A stretch of DNA of 64,000 nt from Rahnella sikkimica (GCF_002951615.1 NZ_CP019064.1:165978-229977), one strand, 5' to 3'; shown: positions 19,715 to 28,680, numbered from the stretch's first letter. Notes: a model not told the origin generated them from the letters alone. A program made the numbers and translations.

Positions 19715-20869
19715 TCATTTTGCTGGCCTGAGTTGACACACTAACAAGGCTGTTAATGCCAGAGCCAGAACTGACATGCCCAGAACGGCATAACTTACCC
19801 CAAAATTTGCGCTAGCCCCTGCGGCGAACACAGCGGCACTACCAATCTGTAAACATCCTACCAGGCCGGAAGCGGTCGCAGCATGCCCATTGCCACAATT
19901 TACTGCAGCTGAAACGGCCAGAGAAAGGCTGGAGCCATTAGCTAAGCTCACCAGGCACATCGGAAGAAGGATGCCGTATGTACTTTCAATACCTGACAGA
20001 ATCAACGTTGCGTAAGCCACGCCTCCCAGTACAAAACAGCCGATACCAGTATTAACGATATGGTCATACTTCCAGCGGTTAAGTAGTCGTTTTGTCAGAA
20101 GATTGGCGCTGATTATGCCACCCGTCAGCGGAAGATAGAGCCAGCCTCTCTCCTCTTCAGCTATCCCCTCCTGCGCGAACAAAAAGGGAGACTGGGTCAG
20201 GTAGATAAACCATGCACTGTAAATGCAGCAGACGATAAGCGTATAACGCCAGAAAATACGGTTTGTCAGTATCTGTTTAAAGCCAGAAAAAGGCGAAATC
20301 ACAGCATGCGAATGCTGCGGCCGTGTCTCTTCCATCTTGATAACCATAACAAGTGTTAGCAATCCGAACAAAGCCACAAAAAGAAAGTCCGCTCGCCATC
20401 CGAATGCGACAGCAAGATAACCACCGATAAGTGGAGCCAGGGCGGGTGAAAGCGAGACCAGAGGGTAAACCAGCGAGTAAACTTTAGCGGAAGTTGGTTT
20501 GTCGCAGGTGTCTGCAATCAGAGCCCGGCCAATCACCAGACCGCTCGCCGCCCCCAACGCTTCCACGATGCGCCATGTAAGGAACAACCGATAACTGGCT
20601 GTGCCCGCGCACCCAAGCGACCCTGCAATATAGAGAATAATTCCGGCAATAATGACCGGTTTACGTCCAAATATGTCCGATAAAGGCCCGCAGAAAAGCT
20701 GGCATATAGCGAGCGCCAGCAAGTAAACCGATATGGTCTGCGACATCTGAGATGAGGCAATAGAAAACTCCATTGCCATATCCGGCATGGCGGGAAGATA
20801 GATGTCGGATGCAATTAGCCCAAAAGCACTGAGCATCGCGACGGTGAAAATAAAAGTGAGTCTTGGCAT
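19715..20869 (-). CDS. Bcr/CflA-family drug-resistance MFS transporter
   Basis: The protein has 384 residues and 12 predicted membrane helices. The start LIASDIYLPAMPDMA (about 18-32) and the motif GPLSDIFGRKPVIIAG (about 61-76) are hallmarks of the Bcr/CflA family (bicyclomycin, chloramphenicol and sulfonamide export). WRIVEALGAASGLVIGRALIAD also fits. It would export drugs or sugars by proton antiport at the inner membrane. Divergent from a LysR regulator (127 bp apart), which probably controls it. The family call is firm; the substrate is unknown. Confidence 0.88.
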   Translation of the reverse strand: MPRLTFIFTVAMLSAFGLIASDIYLPAMPDMAMEFSIASSQMSQTISVYLLALAICQLFCGPLSDIFGRKPVIIAGIILYIAGSLGCAGTASYRLFLTWRIVEALGAASGLVIGRALIADTCDKPTSAKVYSLVYPLVSLSPALAPLIGGYLAVAFGWRADFLFVALFGLLTLVMVIKMEETRPQHSHAVISPFSGFKQILTNRIFWRYTLIVCCIYSAWFIYLTQSPFLFAQEGIAEEERGWLYLPLTGGIISANLLTKRLLNRWKYDHIVNTGIGCFVLGGVAYATLILSGIESTYGILLPMCLVSLANGSSLSLAVSAAVNCGNGHAATASGLVGCLQIGSAAVFAAGASANFGVSYAVLGMSVLALALTALLVCQLRPAK

Positions 20870-20995
20870 GAAATTTCCGAAGATGAGTTGTCAGGCGGCA
20901 CCTGAAGAATTGACGGGCACATGTTAACTTCAGTCTCTTTCATGCTAAAATGCATTAATTCGCACGACCATCATGCAAAATTGCAGTGGAGAGAG

Positions 20996-21880
20996 ATGAA
21001 CTGGGATGATGTAAGAATTTTTTTGGCCGTTTACCGTGCTGGTACGCTACGAGGAGCCGCTGACCTGCTCGGCATCGATCAAACTACTGTCGGACGCCGC
21101 CTTACTGCGCTCGAACAGCAGCTCGGCAGCAAATTATTTTTACGCACCACTGGTGGCTGGGTTCTGACGTCCGCAGGCCGGGAAATACTTTCCACGGCTG
21201 AAGAAATTGAGCAGTTGGCCGTCAGCTTCGAGCGCCGAAGTGAAGGAAGTGACGAAAGGATGGAAGGCGAGGTTCACGTCACCACAACCGATGCGCTGGC
21301 AGTGGATTTCGTGATCCCTGCCATCGAACATATACAAGCAAGATATCCGGCCATACGCGTTACTCTCACCACCACGATACGACTGCTTAATCTGGGGCGA
21401 CGCGAAGCAGATATCGCAGTCCGAACCCAGCGTCCGGAGCAACCGGATCTCATCGTCAGAAAACTGAGTGCCTGGGATGTGGGACTCTTTGCCACACAAA
21501 AATATCTGGACGTATTTGGTGAACCAGAATCCAATACTGGTTTTGCTGGGCATCGCATTGCACTTTACCGGGCGGGCGTGACTCAGCATCAGGATGAGCG
21601 ACTGGTCGGTGAGCGACGTGACAAGGGCCGTATTGTAGCGGAACTGGACTCCAGCTTGATGCTGACAACCTTTATCCGCGCCGGCCAGGCACTGGCAGAA
21701 CTTCCTGCTTATCTACCGCAGAAATATCCGGAACTCATACGACTTTGGCCAGACCGTTCGCGCAATAAACCTTATGAAGTCTGGCTGGTTATGCATCAGG
21801 ATCTGGCTCATACGGCAAGGGTAAGAGCTGTGATGAATACCATTGCTGACGAATTCCGTTTACAGCAACAGACTTGCTGA
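20996..21880 (+). CDS. LysR-family transcriptional regulator
   Basis: The ATG at 20996 is chosen because GGAGAGAG precedes it and MNWDDVRIFLAVYRAGTLRG is the usual beginning of this LysR group; an upstream ATG at 20921 would add 25 unlikely residues. The protein then has 294 residues, with helix-turn-helix TLRGAADLLGIDQTTVGRRL at the N-terminus and a ligand-binding domain behind it. It lies divergent from the Bcr/CflA exporter gene and is likely its regulator. It ends 63 bp before repeat copy 2. Confidence 0.87.
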   Translation: MNWDDVRIFLAVYRAGTLRGAADLLGIDQTTVGRRLTALEQQLGSKLFLRTTGGWVLTSAGREILSTAEEIEQLAVSFERRSEGSDERMEGEVHVTTTDALAVDFVIPAIEHIQARYPAIRVTLTTTIRLLNLGRREADIAVRTQRPEQPDLIVRKLSAWDVGLFATQKYLDVFGEPESNTGFAGHRIALYRAGVTQHQDERLVGERRDKGRIVAELDSSLMLTTFIRAGQALAELPAYLPQKYPELIRLWPDRSRNKPYEVWLVMHQDLAHTARVRAVMNTIADEFRLQQQTC

Positions 21881-21942
21881 GCGAAGAAAAACAGGCGGTC
21901 TGCTTTTCGCTCATAGCTGACCCGCCCGTATTAAAGCGCCAA

Positions 21943-22105
21943 GTGCCAGATATAGTCATTCGAACCCTGAGAGTTACACTTTTAAGTGATTCAGGGTATG
22001 CGCTTATTGGTTACGAATATTGTGCCAGAATCATGTGATTTGATGATTGCCGCTTTGCTTTCGAGCCAGTAAGTGCTCCACGTTCGCTAACGAATACTCA
22101 GGGCA
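21943..22105 (+). repeat. Dispersed 163-bp repeat, copy 2
   Basis: Nearly identical to copy 3 at 61124-61286; I count only about four differences over 163 bp. It starts GTGCCAGATATAGTCATTCG and ends CGAATACTCAGGGCA; the two termini form a loose inverted repeat (TGCC, AGTCATTCG against AGTATTCG). It contains ACCCTGA and TCAGGGT as inverted arms. Right of the copy a cupin reading frame begins without its N-terminus, so the repeat marks a breakpoint. Confidence 0.85.
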
Positions 22106-22304
22106 GGCATTCATTGTGTGTGAAGGCATAAAAACGCCTTTTAACGAAGGAGATACAGTTCAATTCTCACCTTTTTCTGAGCATTGTGTGATAAACGAAA
22201 CTGATGAACCGTTTGAAATGTACGGTATTTGGTGGGATGCCGATATGTCTGCTCGATTTACTCAACGTCATCTGTTAAACGCAGGAGAGAATAATAATGT
22301 CTAA
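22106..22304 (+). pseudogene. Cupin-domain protein, C-terminal fragment
   Basis: The frame entering from the repeat reads AFIVCEGIKTPFNEGDTVQF, then SPFSEHCVINETDEPFEMYG and ends at 22304. The GDTVQFSPFSEHCV pattern is cupin motif 2 with its histidine; motif 1 and the N-terminus are lost. It overlaps by 8 bp the start of the next gene, so it was the upstream partner in an operon. Confidence 0.7.
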
Positions 22305-23505
22305 AACATTGATTATTGCTCCACCTCCAACACCTAATGGCGATTTACACGTCGGGCATATGGCAGGCCCTTATTTGGCCGAAGATATATATTCCCGTTA
22401 TCTGCGGTCAACGGGCGTCGAGGTGAATTACGCCACCGGTACTGATGACAGTCAAACGTATGTCGTGACCAGCGGATTTAAATTGGGCGTGACCCCGGAA
22501 GAATTATGCTGCAAGGCCGCTCAAGATATTGAACATAGTCTGGAAGCCTGGGAGGTAAATCTTGACGGTTATGCCCCCTTTGACGACGGCTATAAAAAAA
22601 TGGTGTACGAATTTTTAACGCCGCTTTATGAGCAAGGTAAGTTCAAGCTGAAAAAAGTGAAGCTCCCTTACTCGTCACATCGTAATGAGTTCATGGTGGA
22701 ATCGTTTGTAACAGGGGAATGTCCTTCATGCCCGGCACAATCACGAGGCGGGCTGTGTGACAGTTGTGGTCAACCCAACAACTTCGACTTGCTGCGCAAC
22801 CCAACGGCGACCCTGCCTCCCTTTGAGTCGTTGGAATATAAGGAAGTGTCTATTCTGGTCTTCCCAGTCGAGTCCTACCTAGATGGTCGCGAATACCTGA
22901 TTGAGGCTTACTCCTGGGACGGCGTAACCATCCTCGGCTCTATCGTTGAAAGAGTCACGCTAGAAGGAAATTCCTTTGACGATGACGTTCATCACGCACC
23001 GACCGACCTTAGTGGGCGGGACTTACAGCGCGTCCACGCCGCCGTGCATGCAGTAGCTGTTGCTCAGGGACTCACGCGAAGCGTGATGCATGCGGAGATC
23101 CGCTTTCATCAGGGGCTGCCGTACATCGTTGAAATCGCCGCTCGACCTGGCTGCGGCGGACTTGATTTTATGGCCCGCATTTCAGCAAACTATTGCCCTA
23201 TCAAAGCCGTAATTGACGTCGCCATCGGTAATAAACCCGCTTCTGCACACACTATACGCCAACGGGTAAGCATACCTTCGCACTGTGTCTGATTTCTGCC
23301 CCCGGAAAGATTGGTTCCTAATGAGGTTCGCAGCGATCCGGACACATTCATGCTGAAAATTATTTCACCTATTGCCAGCGTCATTAAGCGACCTCCGCTA
23401 GGGAATGACATTATTGGGTTCTTGGGCGTCATGGGAGATAGCCGCCAGGAAAGCGAAGATAAAGCGATGGCATATAGCCAACGAGTGAATGTGACAACGC
23501 GATGA
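22297..23505 (+). pseudogene. Class I aminoacyl-tRNA-synthetase-like / ATP-grasp chimera, with an in-frame stop
   Basis: Residues 1 to about 195 resemble methionyl-tRNA-synthetase paralogues: APPPTPNGDLHVGHMAGPYL holds the HIGH-type motif and CPSC/CDSC a zinc knuckle. From about residue 197 (YLDGREYLIEAYSWDG) the frame becomes the C-terminal half of an ATP-grasp ligase, ending in VMHAEIRFHQGLPYIVEIAA and ARPGCGG, with metal-binding Glu residues. A TGA at 23290 interrupts the frame, which continues open to 23505 (PNEVRSDPDTFMLKIISP). The KMSKS part of the synthetase and the N-terminal ATP-grasp half are missing: a deletion fused two genes. Neither half can be active. Confidence 0.7.
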
Positions 23506-24388
23506 AAAAGATCGGACTGGCGATTGCATTAGGGAAAGATGCCAATAGCCACACACGAACCTTTATTGAGGCTATTAATTATAGCCTCAAGAATTTCCCA
23601 GAGTTTAAACAGCATTCCCTTAAAATCGTCAACGATGAGAAATCGCCTGAAGGCGGTGAAAAGGCAGCGATTGAACTCGTTGAATGGGGCGCCGACGTGG
23701 TGGTCGGGCATTCTCCAGCTTCGGTGCGCTGGCGGCTTTACCTGTTTATAGCCGCAATGCGATCTCCCTAATATTACCGGCATCCACCGCCTGCGAATTA
23801 GGAAATTACAATCAACGCAGTGATATTCAATTGCTAAAATATCAGAAAGATAATGCAGCACTAATGACCTACTGTATCGATGACTGCATTATTAATCCTC
23901 AGGGAGGAACTGTGTATGCCGTGGTGCAAAACAATGATTATGCAAACCGGATGATGGAATATATTCCCATGCTGGCGAATGTGAAAATCGTCTGGGATAT
24001 CCCCAGTCGCGTGGAAAAAAGGGATACTTACCTCATTGTAGGATATAGCGAATTTGCCTGAACGAAGATAAGACAGCTTTCTCAGACGCAAATTTATCGA
24101 ATACTGTTGGTCGATGATTTCGATAGTCATGACGTGTACAACGCCTGTATTTTAAGGCCACAGAGGTTGTCGCGGGTCCGGTCGGTTTCTCCCATATCAA
24201 TGCACGGTGTGAAGCGGTCTTACTGGAATGAAACGCTGCTGGCCTTGTCACTGGCGTGCGGCTTAGAGAGCCGGGAAGAAGGCAAAGCCAATACAAACCT
24301 GAGTTTCAGTACCTATCTGGGCCTCCAGGATTTTGATAAGGCGCACTGCTATGGTGACTGCATATTGGTTTCGGAAGACGTGGACTGA
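23502..24388 (+). pseudogene. Periplasmic-binding-protein-like gene, frameshifted
   Basis: It starts MKKIGLAIALGKDANSHTRT (ATG at 23502 overlapping the preceding stop) and continues to GADVVVGH; a one-base deletion near 23716 moves the frame, after which SFGALAALPVYSRNAISLIL continues. Further stop/frame changes occur near 24060 and 24225 before LLALSLACGLESREEG and SEDVD at 24388. The pattern (GIAIALG, VVVGHFSSF, PVYSRNAI) is that of type I periplasmic ligand-binding proteins of the branched-chain amino acid type. No signal peptide is visible, so a cytosolic paralogue is possible. It forms one decayed operon with the two preceding genes. Confidence 0.6.
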
Positions 24389-24457
24389 GATTAAGTGCGT
24401 GTCCTGACTTGAAGCACGGCCATTGCGTGCGTTCAGGCAGGCCAGATGTTATGCCAT

Positions 24458-24481
24458 AAGGCCATCCGTTGGGGTGGCCTT
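24458..24481. terminator. Hairpin, possible bidirectional terminator
   Basis: AAGGCCATCC and GGGTGGCCTT form a 10-bp stem with one G-U pair and a GTTG loop. It lies between the decayed operon ending at 24388 and the convergent gene ending at 24498, where a shared terminator is expected. T-runs are short on both sides. Confidence 0.5.
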
Positions 24482-24497
24482 TATCATGAGGACGCTA

Positions 24498-25058
24498 TCA
24501 GCAAGGCCTTTCCACCTTCGGCAGGCGCAACGCTTCACGGATCTCATCAACCTGGTCGAAAAACTGTTCTTTCGTGATTCGATAAAAGAGATCGCGGTGG
24601 AACGCCAGCAGCGTGGCTGACTCACGCTTGGCCGCCTCGATAAAGAGCGCAAACGTCATCGATACCCCGTGCGGTAACACGGTCACGTCGGACATATGTT
24701 TCGCGCGGATCGCCAGCAAGGGTATGGCGGCTTTGAGGATCTCATTCAGCTCATCCTCTGTGCGTAAGGAGAGGATGCGGCAGTACGCCCTGTTTTCGGC
24801 GAGCGTTTGCGCCGCCTCAAACCAGTAGTCGCTGAGCTTTGCGTCGATCATTTTTGCGACTTCTTGATCAGACAAGGCAACCCAGCCGTTGGCACGGCAA
24901 AAATTGCCAATAAGATCGCCAAACGTGGCGGTCAGTAGCTCCTGCACAAATTCGCTCTTTGAACGACCATGCGCACGCGCCTGAGACGCGATCGCGTCAT
25001 CGACCTCAGCCGATACATTTCTGATGGTCAGTACGCGATTTCTCTCTTTTGCAGTCAT
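24498..25058 (-). CDS. Ribbon-helix-helix-type plasmid protein
   Basis: The protein has 186 residues. The N-terminal part (residues 6-45: RNRVLTIRNVSAEVDDAIAS, then QARAHGRSKSEFVQELL) has the beta-strand/helix/helix pattern of an RHH DNA-binding domain with a NVSAEV-type dimer strand. The rest is helical and unfamiliar to me, with no catalytic motif. Iterated AT-rich sites lie 120-200 bp upstream of its ATG, so it may autoregulate, or bind them as a partition or maintenance factor. It is divergent from small plasmid genes. Confidence 0.6.
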   Translation of the reverse strand: MTAKERNRVLTIRNVSAEVDDAIASQARAHGRSKSEFVQELLTATFGDLIGNFCRANGWVALSDQEVAKMIDAKLSDYWFEAAQTLAENRAYCRILSLRTEDELNEILKAAIPLLAIRAKHMSDVTVLPHGVSMTFALFIEAAKRESATLLAFHRDLFYRITKEQFFDQVDEIREALRLPKVERPC

Positions 25059-25177
25059 ATCACCTCACAAGGCATATTTAGTATTAAAAATGAGTAAATT
25101 ATCACAACATCATCAAATGCTACACATTCCATCTTATAGATGCAGAAATATCACCCATGTTAACAATACTCACTTCC

Positions 25178-25259
25178 ATTAATAATTAACATTAATAACT
25201 CAAATTAATACTAGTGATGCGAATTAATGTTAATGATGCATATTGACGTTAATTATTCA
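25178..25259. promoter_or_regulatory. Iterated AT-rich sites upstream of the RHH gene
   Basis: In about 80 bp, ATTAAT or its inverted form TTAAT occurs repeatedly. Two imperfect 19-bp direct repeats (GATGCGAATTAATGTTAAT and GATGCATATTGACGTTAAT) adjoin at 25217-25254, 15 of 19 bases identical. Such arrays are typical operators or centromere-like sites of RHH proteins. Confidence 0.5.
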
Positions 25260-25710
25260 TATATCCGTCTTGTGCAGGCGCATAGGGTAAGGTGACGACT
25301 TTGGCCTCTCTCTTTTCACGTGGAGATCCGCTTTCTGGCAGAAGCGGATCTGGCCTTTCCGTCCAGCAGTCGTTCTCGCTAAAAACACATCATCAGGTAT
25401 CTCTGGCGATACTAACTCCCGTACATGTTGTGTTTTTGGGCTTGCACTGTGACGGGGATATCGACCCCGAAAAGGGCGGCTTTGCTTATTACTGCACCGT
25501 GGTACACTTCCGGAAAGTGTGAATAAGCCCGTAAATCGGATCATCGAGAAAAGGCGAAACGGTAATTGCAGTGCGTAGTTATATTGCTGCTTATTATCGT
25601 GTTAGCGATAATTTCAGTTGATGAATTTATTTTAGTGACTGTCACGTTAGTTATCGAAATGATAATTGCGAGGCGGAACTATTCGTTAGCAAACCACGAA
25701 GGAGTTCAGG
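25260..25710. other. Stretch with no clear gene; one strong hairpin
   Basis: AGATCCGCTT at 25324-25333 pairs perfectly with AAGCGGATCT at 25342-25351 around an 8-nt loop. Overlapping small frames on both strands (25292-25522 plus, 25257-25544 minus) lack convincing ribosome-binding sites and known domains; I cannot decide whether either is used. Confidence 0.4.
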
Positions 25711-26067
25711 ATGGGAGGTTCCGTGAAGGTGAAAATCGGAGGAAGGGAGTTTGCTTCCAAAAAAGGGGCGGTGAGTTATTACATGGATCTGCGTGAGGCG
25801 GTGAAAGAAACCGGCCCGCTCAAAGACGGGGAGTTTTTTGAGGAACTCCAGGATCTTTATCTTCGTTATTGCGAGGCGACAAAGTTTGCGTTGAACGGCA
25901 GGGTTATTTACGGATTCGGCGTGGATTATGAACCCCGTCAAAGCGGCCAGACCTGGGCATCACACCTGTGCTACTGGGTGCATTTTTCTCCGAAGCAGAA
26001 ATTGTCGTTTTCCGTGAGAGAAGCGGTGGATGCAATCGTGAAAGCTGAAGCCGGAGATAAACTGTAA
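25711..26067 (+). CDS. Small plasmid protein of unknown function (possibly DUF3223-like)
   Basis: The protein has 118 residues, with AAGGAG 8 bp before the ATG, a strong start. The N-terminus has a short beta segment (VKVKIGGREFASKKGAVSYY) resembling plasmid proteins with a KGA-type strand-turn; the C-terminal half (LCYWVHFSPKQKLSFSVREA) loosely recalls DUF3223 proteins. No transmembrane segment or signal is seen. It is probably co-transcribed with the 38-residue frame that follows. The function is not known; the family link is tentative. Confidence 0.6.
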   Translation: MGGSVKVKIGGREFASKKGAVSYYMDLREAVKETGPLKDGEFFEELQDLYLRYCEATKFALNGRVIYGFGVDYEPRQSGQTWASHLCYWVHFSPKQKLSFSVREAVDAIVKAEAGDKL

Positions 26068-26104
26068 CGGCGGCCGGGATTTTCCCCACAATTAAGGAAC
26101 CGTC

Positions 26105-26221
26105 ATGACCGATGAAATGTCGTTTGATGAAGACCAAAATGCGTGGCTGCTGACGCTGCCGGAAATAGCCTTTTTCGGATCTTCTAAAGCAGGAGAAGGA
26201 GATGTGAGCATCATACAGTGA
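26105..26221 (+). CDS. Short acidic protein (38 residues), hypothetical
   Basis: The frame begins MTDEMSFDEDQNAWLLTLPE and ends at TGA 26219-26221. AAGGAA stands 6-8 bp before the ATG, and the gene follows the 118-residue gene by 37 bp in the same direction. The composition is acidic. No family is recognised; small size makes this uncertain. Confidence 0.4.
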   Translation: MTDEMSFDEDQNAWLLTLPEIAFFGSSKAGEGDVSIIQ

Positions 26222-26480
26222 ATAAGCAGACAAAATGGGGTATCTGACGTGGAAAAAAACTTATGCTGAATTATGGAATGTAGGAAAAACTAATGCCGAT
26301 AAGATAAAAAGCTACATGGCGTGTAAAATTCGTTCAGTCTGAGTATCCGAGGTGCAATATCGCTCAGAAGACAGAATCATGCTAGCCCGGACCACAATGC
26401 TGCATTCCACCGTACCCTATCCTCTTTGCCTCATCATCACCGAAAGTAAGATTTTAGTTAAAAAACGCTTTACGAAAGCA

Positions 26481-26500
26481 TTAATCTGATTGTAGATTAA
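26481..26500. promoter_or_regulatory. Palindrome in front of the tetR gene
   Basis: TTAATCT and AGATTAA flank a 6-bp spacer, a perfect 20-bp dyad that ends 27 bp before the ATG of the TetR gene. It is well placed as an autoregulatory TetR operator. Confidence 0.6.
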
Positions 26501-26527
26501 ACAATCCACAATAAAGGTTAGTGACCC

Positions 26528-27151
26528 ATGAAAAGAAATCCTGGCAGACCAAGAGAATTTGACCCTACTGACTTTCTGAACGTTGCTCAGGCGCTGTTCT
26601 GGGAGAAGGGCTACAGGGCGACATCTCTTGCCGATCTTAGAGAAAAATCGGGGCTGGCCAGCGCAAGCATCTATAAACTTTATCCCGACAAACACGCCAT
26701 TTTCCTTGCCGCGCTTCGTCAGTACATGGATGGCGGTCTGAGTCGCCTAACCCAGCGTGAAACCGAGCTTGAACCCGAAACAGCACTGGCCCAGACGCTC
26801 GATTTTTTTGCACAAGTCACCGCCGGCCCTGATGGAGCACGGGGATGTTTTTCTATTGCGGCGGCCAGTGAGCTGCTTCCTGCCGATGAGGATGTCCGGG
26901 AACTGATTGAATATATGTTTTCAGGACTGATTTCCCGGCTGACGCGCATTCTGAAAAAGGGCCAGAGGAAAGGCGTATTCCGGAATGATTATGATGCCGG
27001 AATTATGGCTGAAGGCCTTTTTATGATGCTGGAGGGAATGAGGCTGTATGGAAAAGTAAAACCAAAAATTGAAAATCTGCGAAGGTCGAATGAGTTTTTT
27101 ATCAATTCGGTTCTCGCATTCCCTGTCAGCAACGATAAGTCCTCGGGATAA
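26528..27151 (+). CDS. TetR/AcrR-family transcriptional regulator
   Basis: The protein has 207 residues. N-terminal helix-turn-helix (TDFLNVAQALFWEKGYRATS, then LADLREKSGLASASIYKLYPDKHAIF) and a TetR_C_9-like ligand pocket. It is of the type often controlling MFS exporters or oxidoreductases. It lies 446 bp upstream of the biosynthetic cluster in the same direction, with a perfect palindrome ahead of itself and another dyad at 27319, so it may control the cluster as well as itself. The start at 26528 has AAAGG about 10 bp upstream. Confidence 0.86.
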   Translation: MKRNPGRPREFDPTDFLNVAQALFWEKGYRATSLADLREKSGLASASIYKLYPDKHAIFLAALRQYMDGGLSRLTQRETELEPETALAQTLDFFAQVTAGPDGARGCFSIAAASELLPADEDVRELIEYMFSGLISRLTRILKKGQRKGVFRNDYDAGIMAEGLFMMLEGMRLYGKVKPKIENLRRSNEFFINSVLAFPVSNDKSSG

Positions 27152-27597
27152 AGTGATGCTGATGGCAGGAATGACCGTCCGGAGAAAAAAAAGGAACAGG
27201 ATCCTGACTGTTCTGTATTCTTCAGGTCGAACTTTATCTGCGGCTGGAACTAAAAAGGAAAGTTCTATAAAAGAACCTTTGATGAAAGCACACTGGTTAT
27301 ACTCGCACCTTCACCTGAAATAATTACAGTGATGTAATTATTAACCTTCATATGTAAATACTGGACTCGTTGCTCCAGGGTATTCTCATGCCATCAATAA
27401 AAATTAAATCATTGCATATCAGTCAGCAGTAAAAATACAATCTATACGCGAAAACTCTATTGATCCTATCTTTCATTGCTTATGCATAATTGTCACTAAT
27501 AATTCATCAAACAGGTTTGACTCAGATAATTTCAGGGAGTAGGTTTTATATAGTTTTGTAAAGAACCCCCTGTATCACACTGGATGAGGATTTATAA
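27152..27597. promoter_or_regulatory. Presumed control region of the biosynthetic cluster
   Basis: 446 bp without a gene. AATAATTAC and GTAATTATT at 27319-27342 form a perfect 9-bp dyad with a 6-bp spacer, the same geometry as the dyad before tetR. A possible -35 (TTGACT, 27517) lies further down without a clear -10. GAGGA stands about 8 bp before the ATG at 27598. Confidence 0.5.
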
Positions 27598-28671
27598 ATG
27601 AAGCCGAATGTTGACCAGAATATTGTTCTCAGCACGGAAGAATCAGAATATATCCGATCAGTTCTCGAAAAAATTGACTATGACCCGTCAGGATCAGATT
27701 TTTATTTAAATAAAATACGTAAGGTTGCCTATACGGTTTTCCCGGAAAGGGTGATCACGGCAATCAATAAGGTTAAAGGTTTTTCAGCGAGCGCGCTCGG
27801 TTCATTGCAGATTGATAACCTGCCGGTAGATAATTCAGTTACCGGCAGTCCTCGTCATAATGAATCAGGTAGCGCATTCAAAAATGGCGTATTAACTGAA
27901 AATATTTTGGTGACGATGGGTGTGCTTACCGGTGAACCCTATTCCATTGCTCATGAAGGTCATGAGCTGGTAAATAATCTTACGCCACATAAAGAGGCAG
28001 CCAAAGAATTTACCGGTCTCGGGTCTGAAGTTGAGCTCGATTTTCATATTGAAAATGCTGCACAGGCATATATGCCGGAAGGCGATACGTCACCGCTTGC
28101 ACTCATATTACTGGGCGTCAGGGGGGAACCTCTTGGCGGGCCGCAGACCCGCATTTCCGACTGCCGCCGGGCGCTGGAAAAACTTTCAGAAGAGGATATC
28201 AAGCATCTGTACGGCAAAAATTTCATTATCCGCGTGCCTTACCGCTGGCGCGGCGCGTCTGCTGAACCACGTGATAATACTGACCTGAGTCCGATTCTGT
28301 CAGGCCCTATCTCTGCCCCACGTGTGACCGTAGCCTTCTACCCGGATATGGTACTGGCCGTAAATTCGCGTGCAAAACAGGCTCTGGAAAATCTTTATCA
28401 GGCAGTACGCGAAGTTTCATTTGGCGTTCAAATCAGCCCCGGCAGGCTGATCCTCATTAATAACAGTTTTACCCTGCATTCCCGTGACAGCTTTAAGCCC
28501 GCTTTTGATGAAAACGATCGCGCGCTCCGCTGGGTACAGCGCATTTTTGTAGCCCGCAACCTCTGGAACTTCAGGTCGTTCGTACCCGTTAAAGATCGCG
28601 TGTTTGATCCCAACGTGAAAACCGCAGCACCTGAAAAGCCGGGGCGTGAGAAAACGCCGTCGGCGGCCTGA
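27598..28671 (+). CDS. Fe(II)/2-oxoglutarate-dependent amino-acid oxygenase (VioC/AsnO/clavaminate-synthase-like)
   Basis: The protein has 357 residues, the normal family length. HIE (H150, E152, in LDFHIENA) and the distal H294 (in FTLHSRDSF) make the iron-binding facial triad; R308 in FDENDRALRW, 14 residues after H294, fits the 2-oxoglutarate-binding Arg. Relatives hydroxylate or desaturate free arginine, asparagine or related amino acids, usually at C-beta or C-gamma, using O2. As first gene of the cluster it probably makes the modified amino acid that the ATP-grasp enzymes then join. The C-terminal tail (about 330-357) is Pro/Lys-rich and likely disordered. The family is confident; the substrate is not known. 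Confidence 0.82.
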   Translation: MKPNVDQNIVLSTEESEYIRSVLEKIDYDPSGSDFYLNKIRKVAYTVFPERVITAINKVKGFSASALGSLQIDNLPVDNSVTGSPRHNESGSAFKNGVLTENILVTMGVLTGEPYSIAHEGHELVNNLTPHKEAAKEFTGLGSEVELDFHIENAAQAYMPEGDTSPLALILLGVRGEPLGGPQTRISDCRRALEKLSEEDIKHLYGKNFIIRVPYRWRGASAEPRDNTDLSPILSGPISAPRVTVAFYPDMVLAVNSRAKQALENLYQAVREVSFGVQISPGRLILINNSFTLHSRDSFKPAFDENDRALRWVQRIFVARNLWNFRSFVPVKDRVFDPNVKTAAPEKPGREKTPSAA

Positions 28672-28680
28672 AGCCTTACC

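Noticed and set aside
19444..19731. 95-codon plus-strand frame
   Set aside because: No ribosome-binding site or family, and it overlaps the end of the well-supported exporter gene on the other strand.
22297..23289. A genuine bifunctional aaRS/ATP-grasp fusion enzyme
   Set aside because: The aaRS part lacks its KMSKS half and the ATP-grasp its ATP-binding half, and a TGA follows; a deletion junction is more likely.
24107..24388. Separate 93-codon gene starting at TTG
   Set aside because: It reads better as a frameshifted end of the periplasmic-binding-like gene.
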